A stretch of 64,000 nt of DNA, from NCBI RefSeq assembly GCF_002911015.1, contig NZ_KZ626842.1:148177-212176 (forward strand), in the 5' to 3' direction. The DNA is from Streptomyces populi. GTDB taxonomy: Bacteria; Actinomycetota; Actinomycetes; Streptomycetales; Streptomycetaceae. A program made the position numbers and the translations under genes. Positions 43,887 through 52,716 of this stretch are shown here, one piece after another; positions within the stretch are counted from its first letter, which is position 1; the number at the start of each line of letters is the position of its first letter. The notes beneath the pieces were generated by a model. It was given only the letters and a program-made list of their open reading frames with translations, did no database searches and had not been told where the DNA came from.

Positions 43887-44891
43887 ATGCAGGAGTCAGT
43901 TGTGCACGCGACGACGACCACACGCAGTGGGCATCGGCTGTCGGAGACCGACGCCCGGAAAATATGGACACTCGCCCTGAGCGCGGCGGCTCGCAAGGCG
44001 GAGAACGTCTCCGACTTGAGCGACCTGCTGCTCAACATGCCGTCAGAGCTGCGATCCGAGCTGATCGACTTCTCTGCCGGCACCTCCAAGCAGGGTTTCT
44101 TCCTCATCCGGGGCCTGCCGGTGGGAGAGCTCCCCGCCACCCCGCTGGAGCACCGTGCCGGTGAGCTCGCCGAGCACGGCTCGGCCGGGCTGCTCACCCT
44201 GGTGGCGGACCTGCTGGGCACCTTGGTCGGTTACGAAGACGAGAAGGACGGGACCCTGATCCACGAGGTCCACCCCGTTCCCGGGGAGGAGCACCGCATC
44301 GAGAACAGCGGATCCGTGGCCTTCGACTTCCACACCGAGAACGTCCATCACCCGCTGCGTCCCGACTTCTTGGGTCTGCTCTGCCTCCGTCAGGACCACG
44401 AAGGGGTCGCGGCCACCCGCGTCGCGTCGGTCCGTGAGGCGTACGCCCTGCTGACCGACGGGCAGCGGGACGTTCTGCGCACCCCCGTGTTCAAGAGTGC
44501 CTACCCCACGTCGTTCTCACGCAACATCGCCGGGCCCCGCCCGTCGTCGGGCCTTCACCCCGTGCTGTTCGGCCAGGAGCCGGATCTGTTCATGCGCTTC
44601 AACTCCCACACCACGACCAGCGACGACGCCGTGGCCTCCCGCGCTCTGCGGGCCCTGTCGGAAGCGTTGGAGGAGGTGTGCCACGAGGTCGTGCTCGCAC
44701 CCGGGGACCTGGTCGTCGTGGACAACCACATCGCGGCTCATGGCCGGTCCGCGTTCACTCCGCGCTTCGACGGCACCGACCGGTGGCTGCGCCGGTGCTA
44801 CTCCCTGCGGTCCACTCCGCGCTGGGCCGAGCGCATGATGCCCCGTCCCCGGGTCCTGCCCGCGCTCATGAAGATCACCGGAGTGCTGTGA
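43887..44891 (+). CDS. AsnO/VioC-like Fe(II)/2-oxoglutarate oxygenase
   Basis: 334 residues of the clavaminate synthase-like group that hydroxylates free amino acids. Iron ligands are His149 and Glu151 (FDFHTENVHH, the HxE form of AsnO and VioC) and His285 (IAAHGRSAFTPRFDG). Related enzymes hydroxylate the beta carbon of L-Asn, L-Arg or similar for antibiotic assembly. The usual DNR before the distal His is DNH here. ATG at 43887 is chosen; a downstream GTG is possible. It heads an operon with an exporter and an Asp/Asn-hydroxylase-like protein. Confidence 0.85.
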   Translation: MQESVVHATTTTRSGHRLSETDARKIWTLALSAAARKAENVSDLSDLLLNMPSELRSELIDFSAGTSKQGFFLIRGLPVGELPATPLEHRAGELAEHGSAGLLTLVADLLGTLVGYEDEKDGTLIHEVHPVPGEEHRIENSGSVAFDFHTENVHHPLRPDFLGLLCLRQDHEGVAATRVASVREAYALLTDGQRDVLRTPVFKSAYPTSFSRNIAGPRPSSGLHPVLFGQEPDLFMRFNSHTTTSDDAVASRALRALSEALEEVCHEVVLAPGDLVVVDNHIAAHGRSAFTPRFDGTDRWLRRCYSLRSTPRWAERMMPRPRVLPALMKITGVL

Positions 44892-44952
44892 GCCCCGTCC
44901 TCGGCAACGCAACGTCTTCGATCGGCTGGTCACGCACCACAGGAAGGGCCCG

Positions 44953-45723
44953 ATGGACGCCGTAGGAACAACAGGGCTGCTCGTCGCCGCGACAACCGCC
45001 GGCTGGGTGGACGCCGTGGTCGGGGGCGGAGGGCTCGTGCTCATCCCGGCGCTGCTGATGGCCTTTCCGACGCTTCCGCCCTCCACGGCGCTCGGCACGA
45101 ACAAGCTCACGGCCATCACCGGCACCACCGTGGCGGCCGTCACCTTCGCCCGCCGAACGAAACTGGACCGCTCGGTCGCGCTGCCGGCCGCGGCCCTGGC
45201 CGTGCCCTCGGCCGGGTTCGGGGCACTTTCGGCCTCGAGCCTGCCGGCCGACTGGTTCCGTCCGGTGATCATGGCGCTGCTGATCTCCGTGGCCGTGTTC
45301 GTCACCCTCCGCCCGAACTTCGGCTCGGTCGTCGAGGACGCGGACGTCGTCAGCAGGCGCCGCCGGCTCATGGTGATGGCGTTCGCCGGTTGCGGGATCG
45401 GCTTCTACGACGGGGTCTTCGGTCCCGGCACCGGCACGTTCCTGATCATGACCTTCACCAGTCTGCTGTCGCTCGAGTTCCTCCAGAGTTCGGCGCTCGC
45501 CAAGGTCGTCAACGTCGGGACGAACCTGGGCGCGCTCACCGTCTTCGCGGCCCAGGGGCAGGTGCTCTGGCTCCTGGGCGCGGGGATGGCCCTCTGCAAC
45601 ATCGCCGGAGCCACCCTGGGCGCGCGGACCGCCTTGAAACGCGGATCCGGTTTCATCCGCATCGTCCTGCTGGTCGTCGTGACCGGCATGGTCGTGAAGC
45701 TCGCGTTCGACCAGTTCCGGTGA
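44953..45723 (+). CDS. TauE/SafE-family membrane exporter
   Basis: 256 residues with about eight hydrophobic segments. TauE/SafE signatures are GWVDAVVGGGGLVLIPALL near residue 18, STALGTNKLTAITGT and the second-half repeat GIGFYDGVFGPGTGTFLIM and VVNVGTNLGAL. Known members export small organosulfur compounds or anions, but the substrate here is unknown. ATG at 44953; four bases separate its stop from the next gene. It may export or resist the product of the oxygenase operon. Confidence 0.88.
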   Translation: MDAVGTTGLLVAATTAGWVDAVVGGGGLVLIPALLMAFPTLPPSTALGTNKLTAITGTTVAAVTFARRTKLDRSVALPAAALAVPSAGFGALSASSLPADWFRPVIMALLISVAVFVTLRPNFGSVVEDADVVSRRRRLMVMAFAGCGIGFYDGVFGPGTGTFLIMTFTSLLSLEFLQSSALAKVVNVGTNLGALTVFAAQGQVLWLLGAGMALCNIAGATLGARTALKRGSGFIRIVLLVVVTGMVVKLAFDQFR

Positions 45724-45727
45724 AGCC

Positions 45728-46708
45728 GTGACCCAGCTCCCGAGAATCCACGACCCGCTGGGGAGAGGGCTGCCCAACAGCGCCGAGATCTCCGCCGCGT
45801 ACGACCCCGACCAACTGCGTGCCGAGATCGGCGGACTCTCGGCGTGGGGCGCCGCGCCGCTGGCTGCCGTCCAGGGCCGCCGCGTCCTCGCCCTCCACAG
45901 CCTCGGAGGGGACCCGAACCGCACCGACACCGGAGGACCGAGCCTTCAGAACTACGCGGCGACACCTTGGCTGCGGCGCCTGCCGGCCCTGGGGAAGGTC
46001 CTCCGGTCGTTGCCGGCACCACTGCGATCCGTACGCCTCATAGCCCTCTCGCCCGGTGCCCGGTTCACAGGCCTGCAGTCCGCGAAGTGCGGTCCGCCGT
46101 GGGGGCTGTGCCGGTTGCACCTGCCCATCGTCAGCAACCACGGCGCGCGGGCCGTCTTCGTCGAGGACAGCCACCGTTGGGCGCCCGGAACCCTGTCGTT
46201 CGCCGCTTCCTGGCGCCAGCACGCCCTCGTCAACGACGAGGGTGAGGAGCTGGTCCACCTCGTCATCGACCTCTACCACACCGAGGAACTGACCAAGCTG
46301 TTCCCCCAACGCCTCCAGACCAGACTGGCGGCCCCCGCGTCGCTGGAACTGCGCCCGAGGGTCGCGCTCGTCCCGGACGAGGTACGGCGCTACGCGTGCC
46401 GCTTCCCGCTCCCCGAATCCTTCGCGAACTGGGAACAGCCGGGGCACTTCCTTCCGCGCAACGCCCTGCGCGACATCGTCACGGCGGAGATCGCGACGAG
46501 CGGCGGCACACCCCGGCTCCTCCTGGCCGGCCGGCCCTTCTGCGCCCTGGAGCACCTGGGCCGGGGCGAGTTCCGGATGCGGGGCTGGAGCGACGAACGC
46601 ACCCTGCAGGTCCAGGCCGACCCCCGCCAGGGGACGACCGTGGTGATCTGCGCCCGGGACGGCTCCAACACCTATTCCACCTGCCTGCCGGCGATGCCGG
46701 TCGCCTGA
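45728..46708 (+). CDS. Asp/Asn beta-hydroxylase-like cupin lacking the HxD motif
   Basis: 326 residues. The middle section follows the aspartyl/asparaginyl hydroxylase fold: RLIALSPGARFTGLQ, CRLHLPIVSN, WAPGTLSFAASWRQHALVND and ELVHLVIDLYH. The position where homologues have the HxD iron ligands (after the PG turn) reads TGLQ, so the first two ligands are absent, while the distal His in WRQHALVN is kept. It may be non-catalytic or use other ligands. The C-terminal 110 residues (FPLPESFANWEQPGHF...) are not recognised. GTG at 45728. Its end overlaps the convergent SARP gene by 37 bp. Confidence 0.7.
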   Translation: MTQLPRIHDPLGRGLPNSAEISAAYDPDQLRAEIGGLSAWGAAPLAAVQGRRVLALHSLGGDPNRTDTGGPSLQNYAATPWLRRLPALGKVLRSLPAPLRSVRLIALSPGARFTGLQSAKCGPPWGLCRLHLPIVSNHGARAVFVEDSHRWAPGTLSFAASWRQHALVNDEGEELVHLVIDLYHTEELTKLFPQRLQTRLAAPASLELRPRVALVPDEVRRYACRFPLPESFANWEQPGHFLPRNALRDIVTAEIATSGGTPRLLLAGRPFCALEHLGRGEFRMRGWSDERTLQVQADPRQGTTVVICARDGSNTYSTCLPAMPVA

Positions 46709-49701
46709 CCGATGTCGGGCGACCGGCCGGCCAGATCCGCAAGGGCCGCGGTGAAGCGCTCCCTCCGGGAAGCGGCACCCATCCGACGGCACAACTCCTC
46801 ACCCTCGGTCAGCAGGACGAAGGCCTTGGTCCGACGGCCCTCCGCCACGTGCGCGGCCGCGAGGCTCAGCAACACCTCGACCTGTAGCAACGGATCCTGG
46901 ATGCTGCGCGCGAGATCCAGGGCCTGACCCAGACGCTCCAACGCCCGCGCGATCCTGTGCCGTCGTACGTCGACCGTGCCCTGCCCGAGCAGAGCCGCGC
47001 AACGGCCGCTGAGGTCGCCGAGTCGGCTGGTCGCCCGGAGACTGGTCTCGTACGCCGCTGCCGCGCGGTCGAGTTCACCGCGGGCCAGCCGGAGATCCGC
47101 CTGGGCGAGGTGGACCTGCGCCGCACTGCGCCCTTCGAACGACTCGGCCATCCGCACCGCGACGCGCAGGGAACCCTCCGCCTCCTCGTCCCTGCCCAGC
47201 TCCAAGAGGGTCTGCGACATCCACCGGTGCACTTGTATCTGCGCTTCCAGGTCCGCTGCCTCCCGAAGGATCGGCAGACATTCCCGCCACCGCTCCAGGG
47301 CGGTCGTGGTCCGCCCCTGGATGCGGTCCGCGCACGCGGCCTTGCGCAGGGCGAGTGCGTACCCGTGCCGGTCGCCGACCTCGAGGAACAGCTCCCGGGA
47401 GCGCTCCAGCAGCGGGAGCGCCCGCTCGTAGAGCCGCCGCGTCAGATCGAGATCGCCCAGCCCCAGCAGCAGGGCGGCCTCTCCCCGCTTGTTGCCCTGC
47501 CGCTGTACTGCCGCGAGAGCGACCTCGTGGGTGTGCTGCCAGTCGTCGAAGTGGAAACGTACGCTGAACAGGCATCTCGACGTGGCGGCCATGTCCCAGG
47601 CGATCTCGTCCTCGTCGTGCTCCGCGGCCTGGGCGCACAAAGCGGTGATGGTCGACCGGTCCGCCTCGTACCAGTCGAGCGGGTCACCGGCCGCCAGCCG
47701 GATCACGTCCTCGGACACGGAGGGCCGCGAGCCGAGACCGTGAACCACGGTGAAGTCCCCGCCGCACACCTCACGGTGCGCCAGATCCGCCAGGGCCAGG
47801 GTGGTCGCGGCCACACGCCGCCGGGCCGCCGCCCGCTCGACGCCGGGCTCCGTCTCGGAGAGGCACTCCGAGGCGAACAATCGCACGAGATCGTGCATCC
47901 GGTAGCGAGCCCGAGGGCTCCCCACGGGAGTGACGACGTCCACGAGACGAGCGTCCAGCAGCTCCTCCAGAAGGTCCTCCGCCTCCAGGACGGACAGGCT
48001 CAGCAGGGGTGCGCAGACCCACTCGGCGAAGTCCGGCGCCGCCAGGAGTGCCAGTCTGCGAAAGAGCCGGCGCGCCTGCGGACTGAGTCCTTGATGGGAG
48101 AGTTCGAGGCTGCTTCGTACCTCCAGTCCTTCGTGCGCGAGCTCGTCGAGCCGACGTCGCTCGTCCACGAGCCGGGAGGCGGCCCTGCGCAGAGACCAAT
48201 GTGGCTTGGAGGCCAGCTTCGCCCCGACGATCCGCACGGCCAGCGGCAGGCGGCCGCAGTACTCGACGAGCTCGCGAGCCACGTCGGGCTCCGCCTCGAC
48301 ACGCTCCTTCCCGGCCAGTTGGCAGAGCAGCATGTGGGCCTGATCCCGGCCCAGCACGCCGAGCTCGAGCACGTGCGCGTTCGGCACGGTCGTGAGCCGG
48401 GTCCTGCTGGTGACGAGTACGCCGCACGTGTCCGTTCCGGGGAGCAGCGGCCTGATCTGCCGGGCGTCGCCGGCGTTGTCCAGGACCAGCAGCATCCGCC
48501 GGCCCGCGACCAGGCTGCGGAAGAGGGCCGCGCGTTCGTCCAGGGAATCGGGTATCGCCGCGCCCGACAGCCCGAGCTCCCGCAGGAAGCGGGCCAGGGC
48601 CTCCTCGGCCGGCACCGGATCACTGTCCATGCCGCGGAGGTTGACGTACAGCTGCCCGTCGTTGAACGTCCGGCGCAGCTGATGTGCCGTGTGGACGGCG
48701 AGAACGGTCTTCCCCGTGCCTCCCGGACCCACGATCACCGCGACCGGAACGGTTCCGCTTCCGGGCGCGATCGCCGACCGCAGGGTGTCGATCTCTTCCC
48801 TGCGGCCCACGAACTCGGCCAGATCGCCCGGAAGCTGGCAGGGTGGACCGTACGGATCGGTGAAAGAACCGGCATGCGGCACCAGGGTCCGCTCGCGCGA
48901 GATCCTCTTCGCGGCAGGAGTGTCCGCAGTTCCCCGCAGCATGGTCTTGTGCATCCGCTGCAAGTCCTCGCCCGGTGAAACACCCAGCTCCTCACGCAGC
49001 AGTTCTGCCGTGGCCCGGTACATCTGGAGCGCGTCGGCCTGTCGGCCGGACCGGAAGAGCGCCAGCATGAGCTGCGCGCGCGGCCGTTCGAGAAGCGGAT
49101 GCTGCTCGACGAACACCGACAGCTCCGTGACCACGTCCTCGTCGAGCCCCAGACCGAGCTGGACATCGGAGCAGTGCTCGCGCAGGGCGATGTACTCCTC
49201 CTCCAGCCGACGGATCTCAGGCTGCCAGGCACGGCAGTCCATCCCGGAGAGAACCCCGCCGCGCCACAGCCCCAACGCCGACTTCAGCTGGGACAGGGCC
49301 CGTCTGGGATCGTCCGCTCGGCTGGACGCGCGCGCCTCTTCCTGCAGCTCACGGAAGACCGTCGCGTCGATGCGCACCCCGGCCCCCACCATCAGCTGGT
49401 AGCCCGGCCGCCGGGTGACGAGGAGTTCCGGTGACACTCCACCCTGCCTGAACGTACGGCGCAGCATGGAGATGCAGGCGGCTACCTGATTGGCTGGATC
49501 CGCCGGGAGATCGTCCTCCCAGAGGCTTTCCGCCAGGTGCCGGGTGGAGACCGTCCTTCCGGGACTCAGCAGGAGCGTTCCGAGGACCGTCCTGAGCCGT
49601 GGCGCGGATATGTCCAGCAGCTGCCCGTCGACTCGGATCTCAAGCGGCCCGAGAAGGCCTAACTCCAGCAGGCTGTCCCCCGATGACCCCGTAGACAGCA
49701 C
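46672..49701 (-). CDS. AfsR/SARP-type regulator with NB-ARC ATPase and TPR
   Basis: 1009 residues, similar in size to AfsR. Residues about 10-105 are an OmpR-type DNA-binding domain (LELGLLGPLEIRVDG), 110-255 a BTAD domain (VRIDATVFRELQEEARA), about 290-560 an NB-ARC ATPase (FVGRREEID; P-loop VGPGGTGKT near residue 325; LLVLDNAGD), and the C-terminal third TPR-like helices. SARPs activate antibiotic and morphological genes by binding direct heptamer repeats. GTG at 49701. It converges with the oxygenase operon, and its target may be that operon. Confidence 0.92.
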   Translation of the reverse strand: MLSTGSSGDSLLELGLLGPLEIRVDGQLLDISAPRLRTVLGTLLLSPGRTVSTRHLAESLWEDDLPADPANQVAACISMLRRTFRQGGVSPELLVTRRPGYQLMVGAGVRIDATVFRELQEEARASSRADDPRRALSQLKSALGLWRGGVLSGMDCRAWQPEIRRLEEEYIALREHCSDVQLGLGLDEDVVTELSVFVEQHPLLERPRAQLMLALFRSGRQADALQMYRATAELLREELGVSPGEDLQRMHKTMLRGTADTPAAKRISRERTLVPHAGSFTDPYGPPCQLPGDLAEFVGRREEIDTLRSAIAPGSGTVPVAVIVGPGGTGKTVLAVHTAHQLRRTFNDGQLYVNLRGMDSDPVPAEEALARFLRELGLSGAAIPDSLDERAALFRSLVAGRRMLLVLDNAGDARQIRPLLPGTDTCGVLVTSRTRLTTVPNAHVLELGVLGRDQAHMLLCQLAGKERVEAEPDVARELVEYCGRLPLAVRIVGAKLASKPHWSLRRAASRLVDERRRLDELAHEGLEVRSSLELSHQGLSPQARRLFRRLALLAAPDFAEWVCAPLLSLSVLEAEDLLEELLDARLVDVVTPVGSPRARYRMHDLVRLFASECLSETEPGVERAAARRRVAATTLALADLAHREVCGGDFTVVHGLGSRPSVSEDVIRLAAGDPLDWYEADRSTITALCAQAAEHDEDEIAWDMAATSRCLFSVRFHFDDWQHTHEVALAAVQRQGNKRGEAALLLGLGDLDLTRRLYERALPLLERSRELFLEVGDRHGYALALRKAACADRIQGRTTTALERWRECLPILREAADLEAQIQVHRWMSQTLLELGRDEEAEGSLRVAVRMAESFEGRSAAQVHLAQADLRLARGELDRAAAAYETSLRATSRLGDLSGRCAALLGQGTVDVRRHRIARALERLGQALDLARSIQDPLLQVEVLLSLAAAHVAEGRRTKAFVLLTEGEELCRRMGAASRRERFTAALADLAGRSPDIGQATGIAGRQVE

Positions 49702-49779
49702 ATCGCCCCCCAGCGAATCGTATGCAGGTGTAATGATCGATCAAACGAATATCACGCCATCGGTGGGTTCACCACACTT

Positions 49780-49797
49780 TGTGATCTTGACATCACA
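49780..49797. repeat. Inverted repeat upstream of the SARP gene
   Basis: TGTGATCTTGACATCACA has perfect 6-bp arms (TGTGAT/ATCACA) around CTTGAC, 78 bp upstream of the SARP start. Arm sequence resembles a Crp site but half-site spacing is two bases too long. Possible autoregulatory element. Confidence 0.4.
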
Positions 49798-50300
49798 TCC
49801 ATGACCTGGGGAATTGGCCGTATCCGGCCATGCGCGCGGGGCCGGAGGCCGAGGACCTCCCGTCGATCGGGACCGCCGAGAGGAAGAGTTCCTGCCGCAC
49901 CCTCTTCGCTCCATCGGCGTGAACCGGGTACGGAGGCCGTCACCTCTCCGCCGATCGCGGACGGGGATCCGTGACGGCTGCGGACGCGAGCTCTCTCCGT
50001 GCCGGAAGGACGACGGCAAGGACGGCTGTACGGCCCGCAACGACGTGCCGACCGCCGAGGCGGGCCCCGACGGTCGGCACGAACTGCACCCTCACCGAGG
50101 GTGTCCGGCACTCGTATGACGACGACGCCCTTGTCCGGGGCCGGCCGGGACGGACGGCGAGCACCTCTTGGACGCCATTTCGGCCGGCGTGGTCTTGCGG
50201 CGGTCCGGGGCGATGACTGCTGCGCTCCTCGGACGGCCGGCGCCGGAAGACTTGGGGGAGTTGTTCCGGCGGGTGGTGCCTCCGGCGCCGGAGAGGTCCG
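49798..50300. other. Non-coding stretch between SARP and GH16 genes
   Basis: No frame shows convincing codon usage, and no RNA gene was recognised. A CTCCGGCGCCGGAG palindrome lies near 50280, 20 bp downstream of the GH16 stop, and may aid termination of that gene. Confidence 0.45.
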
Positions 50301-51548
50301 TCAGCCCACCGTCCACTTCTGGTTGCCGCCGCCGGTGCACGTCCAGATCTGCAGGCGGGTGCCGTTGGCCGCGTTGTTGCCCGTGACGTCCAGGCATTTG
50401 TTCGCCTGCGGATTCACGATGTCGTGCGCCGCGGTGACCGTCCACTTCTGGTTGGGTCCGCCGGTGCAGTCCCACAGCTGGACCGTCGAGCCGTCCGCCG
50501 TGCCGTTGCCCGTGACGTCCAGGCACTTGCCGAGCGCGCGGATCGTGCCGTCGGCGGACACCGTCCACTGCTGGGCGCCCGTGCCGTTGCAGTCGTAGAG
50601 CTGTACGGGCGTCCCGTTGGCCGAGTTGGCGGCAGCCACGTCCACGCACTTGCCCGCGAGGCCCTTGATCGGACCGCCGGTGCCTCCCGGGCCGTCGCCC
50701 GTCGTCACCTTCACCTCGTCGACGACGAGCTGCTGCGGGAACGAGGTGGAGCCGTCCGGGTCGCCGGGCCAGTAACCGCCGACCGCGAGGTTCAGGATCA
50801 GGAAGAACGGCTTGTCGAACACCCAGGTCCTCCCGCCCAGGTCGGCGGGTGTGCGCCGCTGGTAGACGGTGCCGTCCACCGACCAGGTGATCGAGTTCGG
50901 CGCCCGGTCGACCGCGAAGGTGTGGAAGGCGTCCGCGAAGGCCTGGCCGTTCGGGAGGGAGTAGCCGGCGCCGATGCCGGCGGAGCCGGAGTACCCGGGG
51001 CCGTGGATCGTGCCGTGCACGGTGGAGGGCTCGAAGCCGACGTTCTCCATGACGTCGATCTCGCCGGAGTTCGGCCAGCCGACCTGTCCGATGTCGCTGC
51101 CCAGCATCCAGAACGCCGGCCACATGCCCTGCCCGCGCGGGATCTTCATCCGGGCCTCGACGTGACCGTACGCCGTGGTGAACTTCCCGGAGGTGTTCAT
51201 CCGGGCCGAGGTGTACTGGCACGTGCCGTACCAGCACTGGTAGTTGGCCGGATTCTCCCGGCGGGCCGTGATCACCAGATGGCCCTGCCCGTCCAGCGCC
51301 GCGTTCTTGTTGCCCGACGTGTAGTACTGCCGCTCATGGTTGTTGACGTTGTCGCCGGTCTCCAGCTGCCACTTGGAGGAGTCGACGGCCGAACCGGCGG
51401 GACCGTCGAAGGTGTCCTGGAACGTCACCGCCGCGGTGGCCGCCGCCGGACCCGCGTGGGCGGGAGCGGTGACCGCCGGGGCGGAGGCGACGAGCGCGGC
51501 GGACAGCGCGGCGAACAGACATCTGCGGAGCAGGCGCGAAGAAGCCAT
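50301..51548 (-). CDS. Secreted GH16 beta-glucanase with ricin-type CBM13
   Basis: 415 residues. A Sec signal (MASSRLLRRCLFAALSAALVASAP) is cut near AHA-GPA. The GH16 domain (about 40-285) has the catalytic motif GEIDVMENVG with Glu163, Asp165 and Glu168, of the endo-beta-1,3-glucanase type without the licheninase spacing change. A Gly/Pro-rich linker leads to a C-terminal ricin-like beta-trefoil (about 290-415) with three QxW repeats (AQQWTV, NQKWTV, NQKWTV). It should cut beta-1,3-glucans outside the cell. ATG at 51548. Its promoter shares a probable ROK operator with the beta-glucoside operon. Confidence 0.93.
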   Translation of the reverse strand: MASSRLLRRCLFAALSAALVASAPAVTAPAHAGPAAATAAVTFQDTFDGPAGSAVDSSKWQLETGDNVNNHERQYYTSGNKNAALDGQGHLVITARRENPANYQCWYGTCQYTSARMNTSGKFTTAYGHVEARMKIPRGQGMWPAFWMLGSDIGQVGWPNSGEIDVMENVGFEPSTVHGTIHGPGYSGSAGIGAGYSLPNGQAFADAFHTFAVDRAPNSITWSVDGTVYQRRTPADLGGRTWVFDKPFFLILNLAVGGYWPGDPDGSTSFPQQLVVDEVKVTTGDGPGGTGGPIKGLAGKCVDVAAANSANGTPVQLYDCNGTGAQQWTVSADGTIRALGKCLDVTGNGTADGSTVQLWDCTGGPNQKWTVTAAHDIVNPQANKCLDVTGNNAANGTRLQIWTCTGGGNQKWTVG

Positions 51549-51631
51549 GACTCTCGTTTCCGTACGGCCGCCCCGTCCCGGGGCGGCCGACTGAGGTGGG
51601 GGTTCACGGTGGGGGGTCCATGCTTCGCCTC

Positions 51632-51663
51632 TTGATTTAAGGAGTGAACTAATGGGGTGTCAA
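51632..51663 (-). promoter_or_regulatory. GH16 promoter with ROK-type operator
   Basis: On the minus strand TTGACA (51658-51663) is followed after exactly 17 bp by TTAAAT (51635-51640). A 21-bp element at 51632-51652 starts TTGATTTAAGG and ends GTGAACTAA, lying across the -10 and spacer. It agrees with the element at 38996-39016 at 15 of 21 bases and in the same orientation relative to the controlled gene. Confidence 0.7.
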
Positions 51664-51697
51664 TACTCTGGTACGGACCAGCGGTCGAGACGCGGAA

Positions 51698-52399
51698 TCA
51701 GGCGCGAAGACGTTTCTTGGGGTGCACGGCACGGCCGAGCCGCCGTCCCAGCAGCAGGTAACCCACCAGCGCGCCGGCCGTGTTGAGGATGACGTCGTCG
51801 ATGTCGAAGGAACGTCCGGTGATGAGGGCTCCCTGGACGAGTTCGACCAGGAACATGACCACCGCGGTGAGCGCGAGGACGCGCAGGATCCCGCGGGTCT
51901 TCGGGAACACCACCGGCAGCAGCACACCGAAGGGGACCCCGAGCAGCAGGTTGCCGCCGATCTGCTTGACGGCGTCGCGCAGTTCGGGCTGGTCGAGATA
52001 GGCCCGCAGGGAGGCCCCGGGGTGAAGATTGTTGTGGATCAGCTCCGTGGACGCGGGCGAGGGCTCCAGCGTCAGCCGGGCCAGCACGACCGCGAACGCC
52101 ACCATGGCCGCGAACGCGACCAGCATGGCCAGCACCCGGAAGGGCAGCGCCAGGGCTCCGGTCTCCCGTGCCGGTTCCCGCTCCGTCGTCCGTCCCGGCG
52201 TCCCGCGGCCGAAGAGCGACCGCGGCCTCCCCGGCCTGCTCCGCTCCGCCTTCGGCTCCGACCTGTTCCGCGCGGTCGTGTCCCGCCCGGCCTTCGACCC
52301 CGTCGTGCCCCGCTCGGCCTTCCCTCGGTCCGGTCCCGGCTTCGGTGCCGGTTTCCGGCCGGCCTTCGCGGCACGAGCGCGCAACGCGGTGCGGACCAT
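51698..52399 (-). CDS. VanZ-family membrane protein
   Basis: 233 residues. The first 75 are a basic, Arg/Lys/Pro-rich cytoplasmic tail (RAAKAGRKPAPKPGPDRGK). Four hydrophobic segments follow, and the VanZ-like core appears as IGGNLLLGVPFGVLLPVVF and FLVELVQGALITGRSFDIDDVILNTAGALVGYLL. VanZ proteins are associated with low-level glycopeptide resistance in some Gram-positives, but most homologues have no proven role. ATG at 52399. An adjacent long palindrome (52541-52591) may control it. Confidence 0.82.
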   Translation of the reverse strand: MVRTALRARAAKAGRKPAPKPGPDRGKAERGTTGSKAGRDTTARNRSEPKAERSRPGRPRSLFGRGTPGRTTEREPARETGALALPFRVLAMLVAFAAMVAFAVVLARLTLEPSPASTELIHNNLHPGASLRAYLDQPELRDAVKQIGGNLLLGVPFGVLLPVVFPKTRGILRVLALTAVVMFLVELVQGALITGRSFDIDDVILNTAGALVGYLLLGRRLGRAVHPKKRLRA

Positions 52400-52540
52400 G
52401 AGACCCTCCCCTTTTCAACTGCCCTCTGGTGCAGCCCGCTTACCCCCGGCGGGGCCGAGAATGCCCGGTGTTCCGGCGCGGGAGAAGACTTTGCGACACG
52501 GCGGAGGGGCGTGCGGCGCGGGGCCGGCCGGGACCGGTGG

Positions 52541-52591
52541 CCGGTACGGGACACCTCCGGAGCGATCCGCTCCGGAGGTGTCCCGTACCGG
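52541..52591. repeat. Perfect 24-bp-arm palindrome with 3-bp loop
   Basis: Arms 52541-52564 and 52568-52591 are exact complements around ATC; inner bases read CTCCGGAGCG-ATC-CGCTCCGGAG and outer CCGGTACGGGACAC. It is 142 bp upstream of the VanZ start and 126 bp downstream of the DUF4230 stop, so it could be a strong terminator/RNA-stabilising hairpin or an operator. Confidence 0.85.
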
Positions 52592-52716
52592 TGGGGAGAA
52601 GGGGCCGGACCCGTCTCCAGGCGTCCTCCGCCTCCGCGGCGGCCGCCGACCGGGTGCGGCCGGGGGCGCCGGGTGCGGCCGTGGGCTCGCCCCGGCGCCG
52701 ACGGCACCGCCCGGAC

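Noticed and set aside
42968..49701. Complete antibiotic biosynthetic cluster
   Set aside because: Only regulators, one oxygenase, an exporter and a hydroxylase-like protein; no NRPS, PKS, terpene or RiPP core enzyme.
49780..49797. Crp/cAMP-type binding site TGTGA...TCACA
   Set aside because: Half sites are 8 bp apart and not 6, so it does not fit Crp well; kept only as an inverted repeat.
49798..50300. Small open frames on both strands
   Set aside because: Weak codon bias, no ribosome-binding sites, no recognisable protein features.
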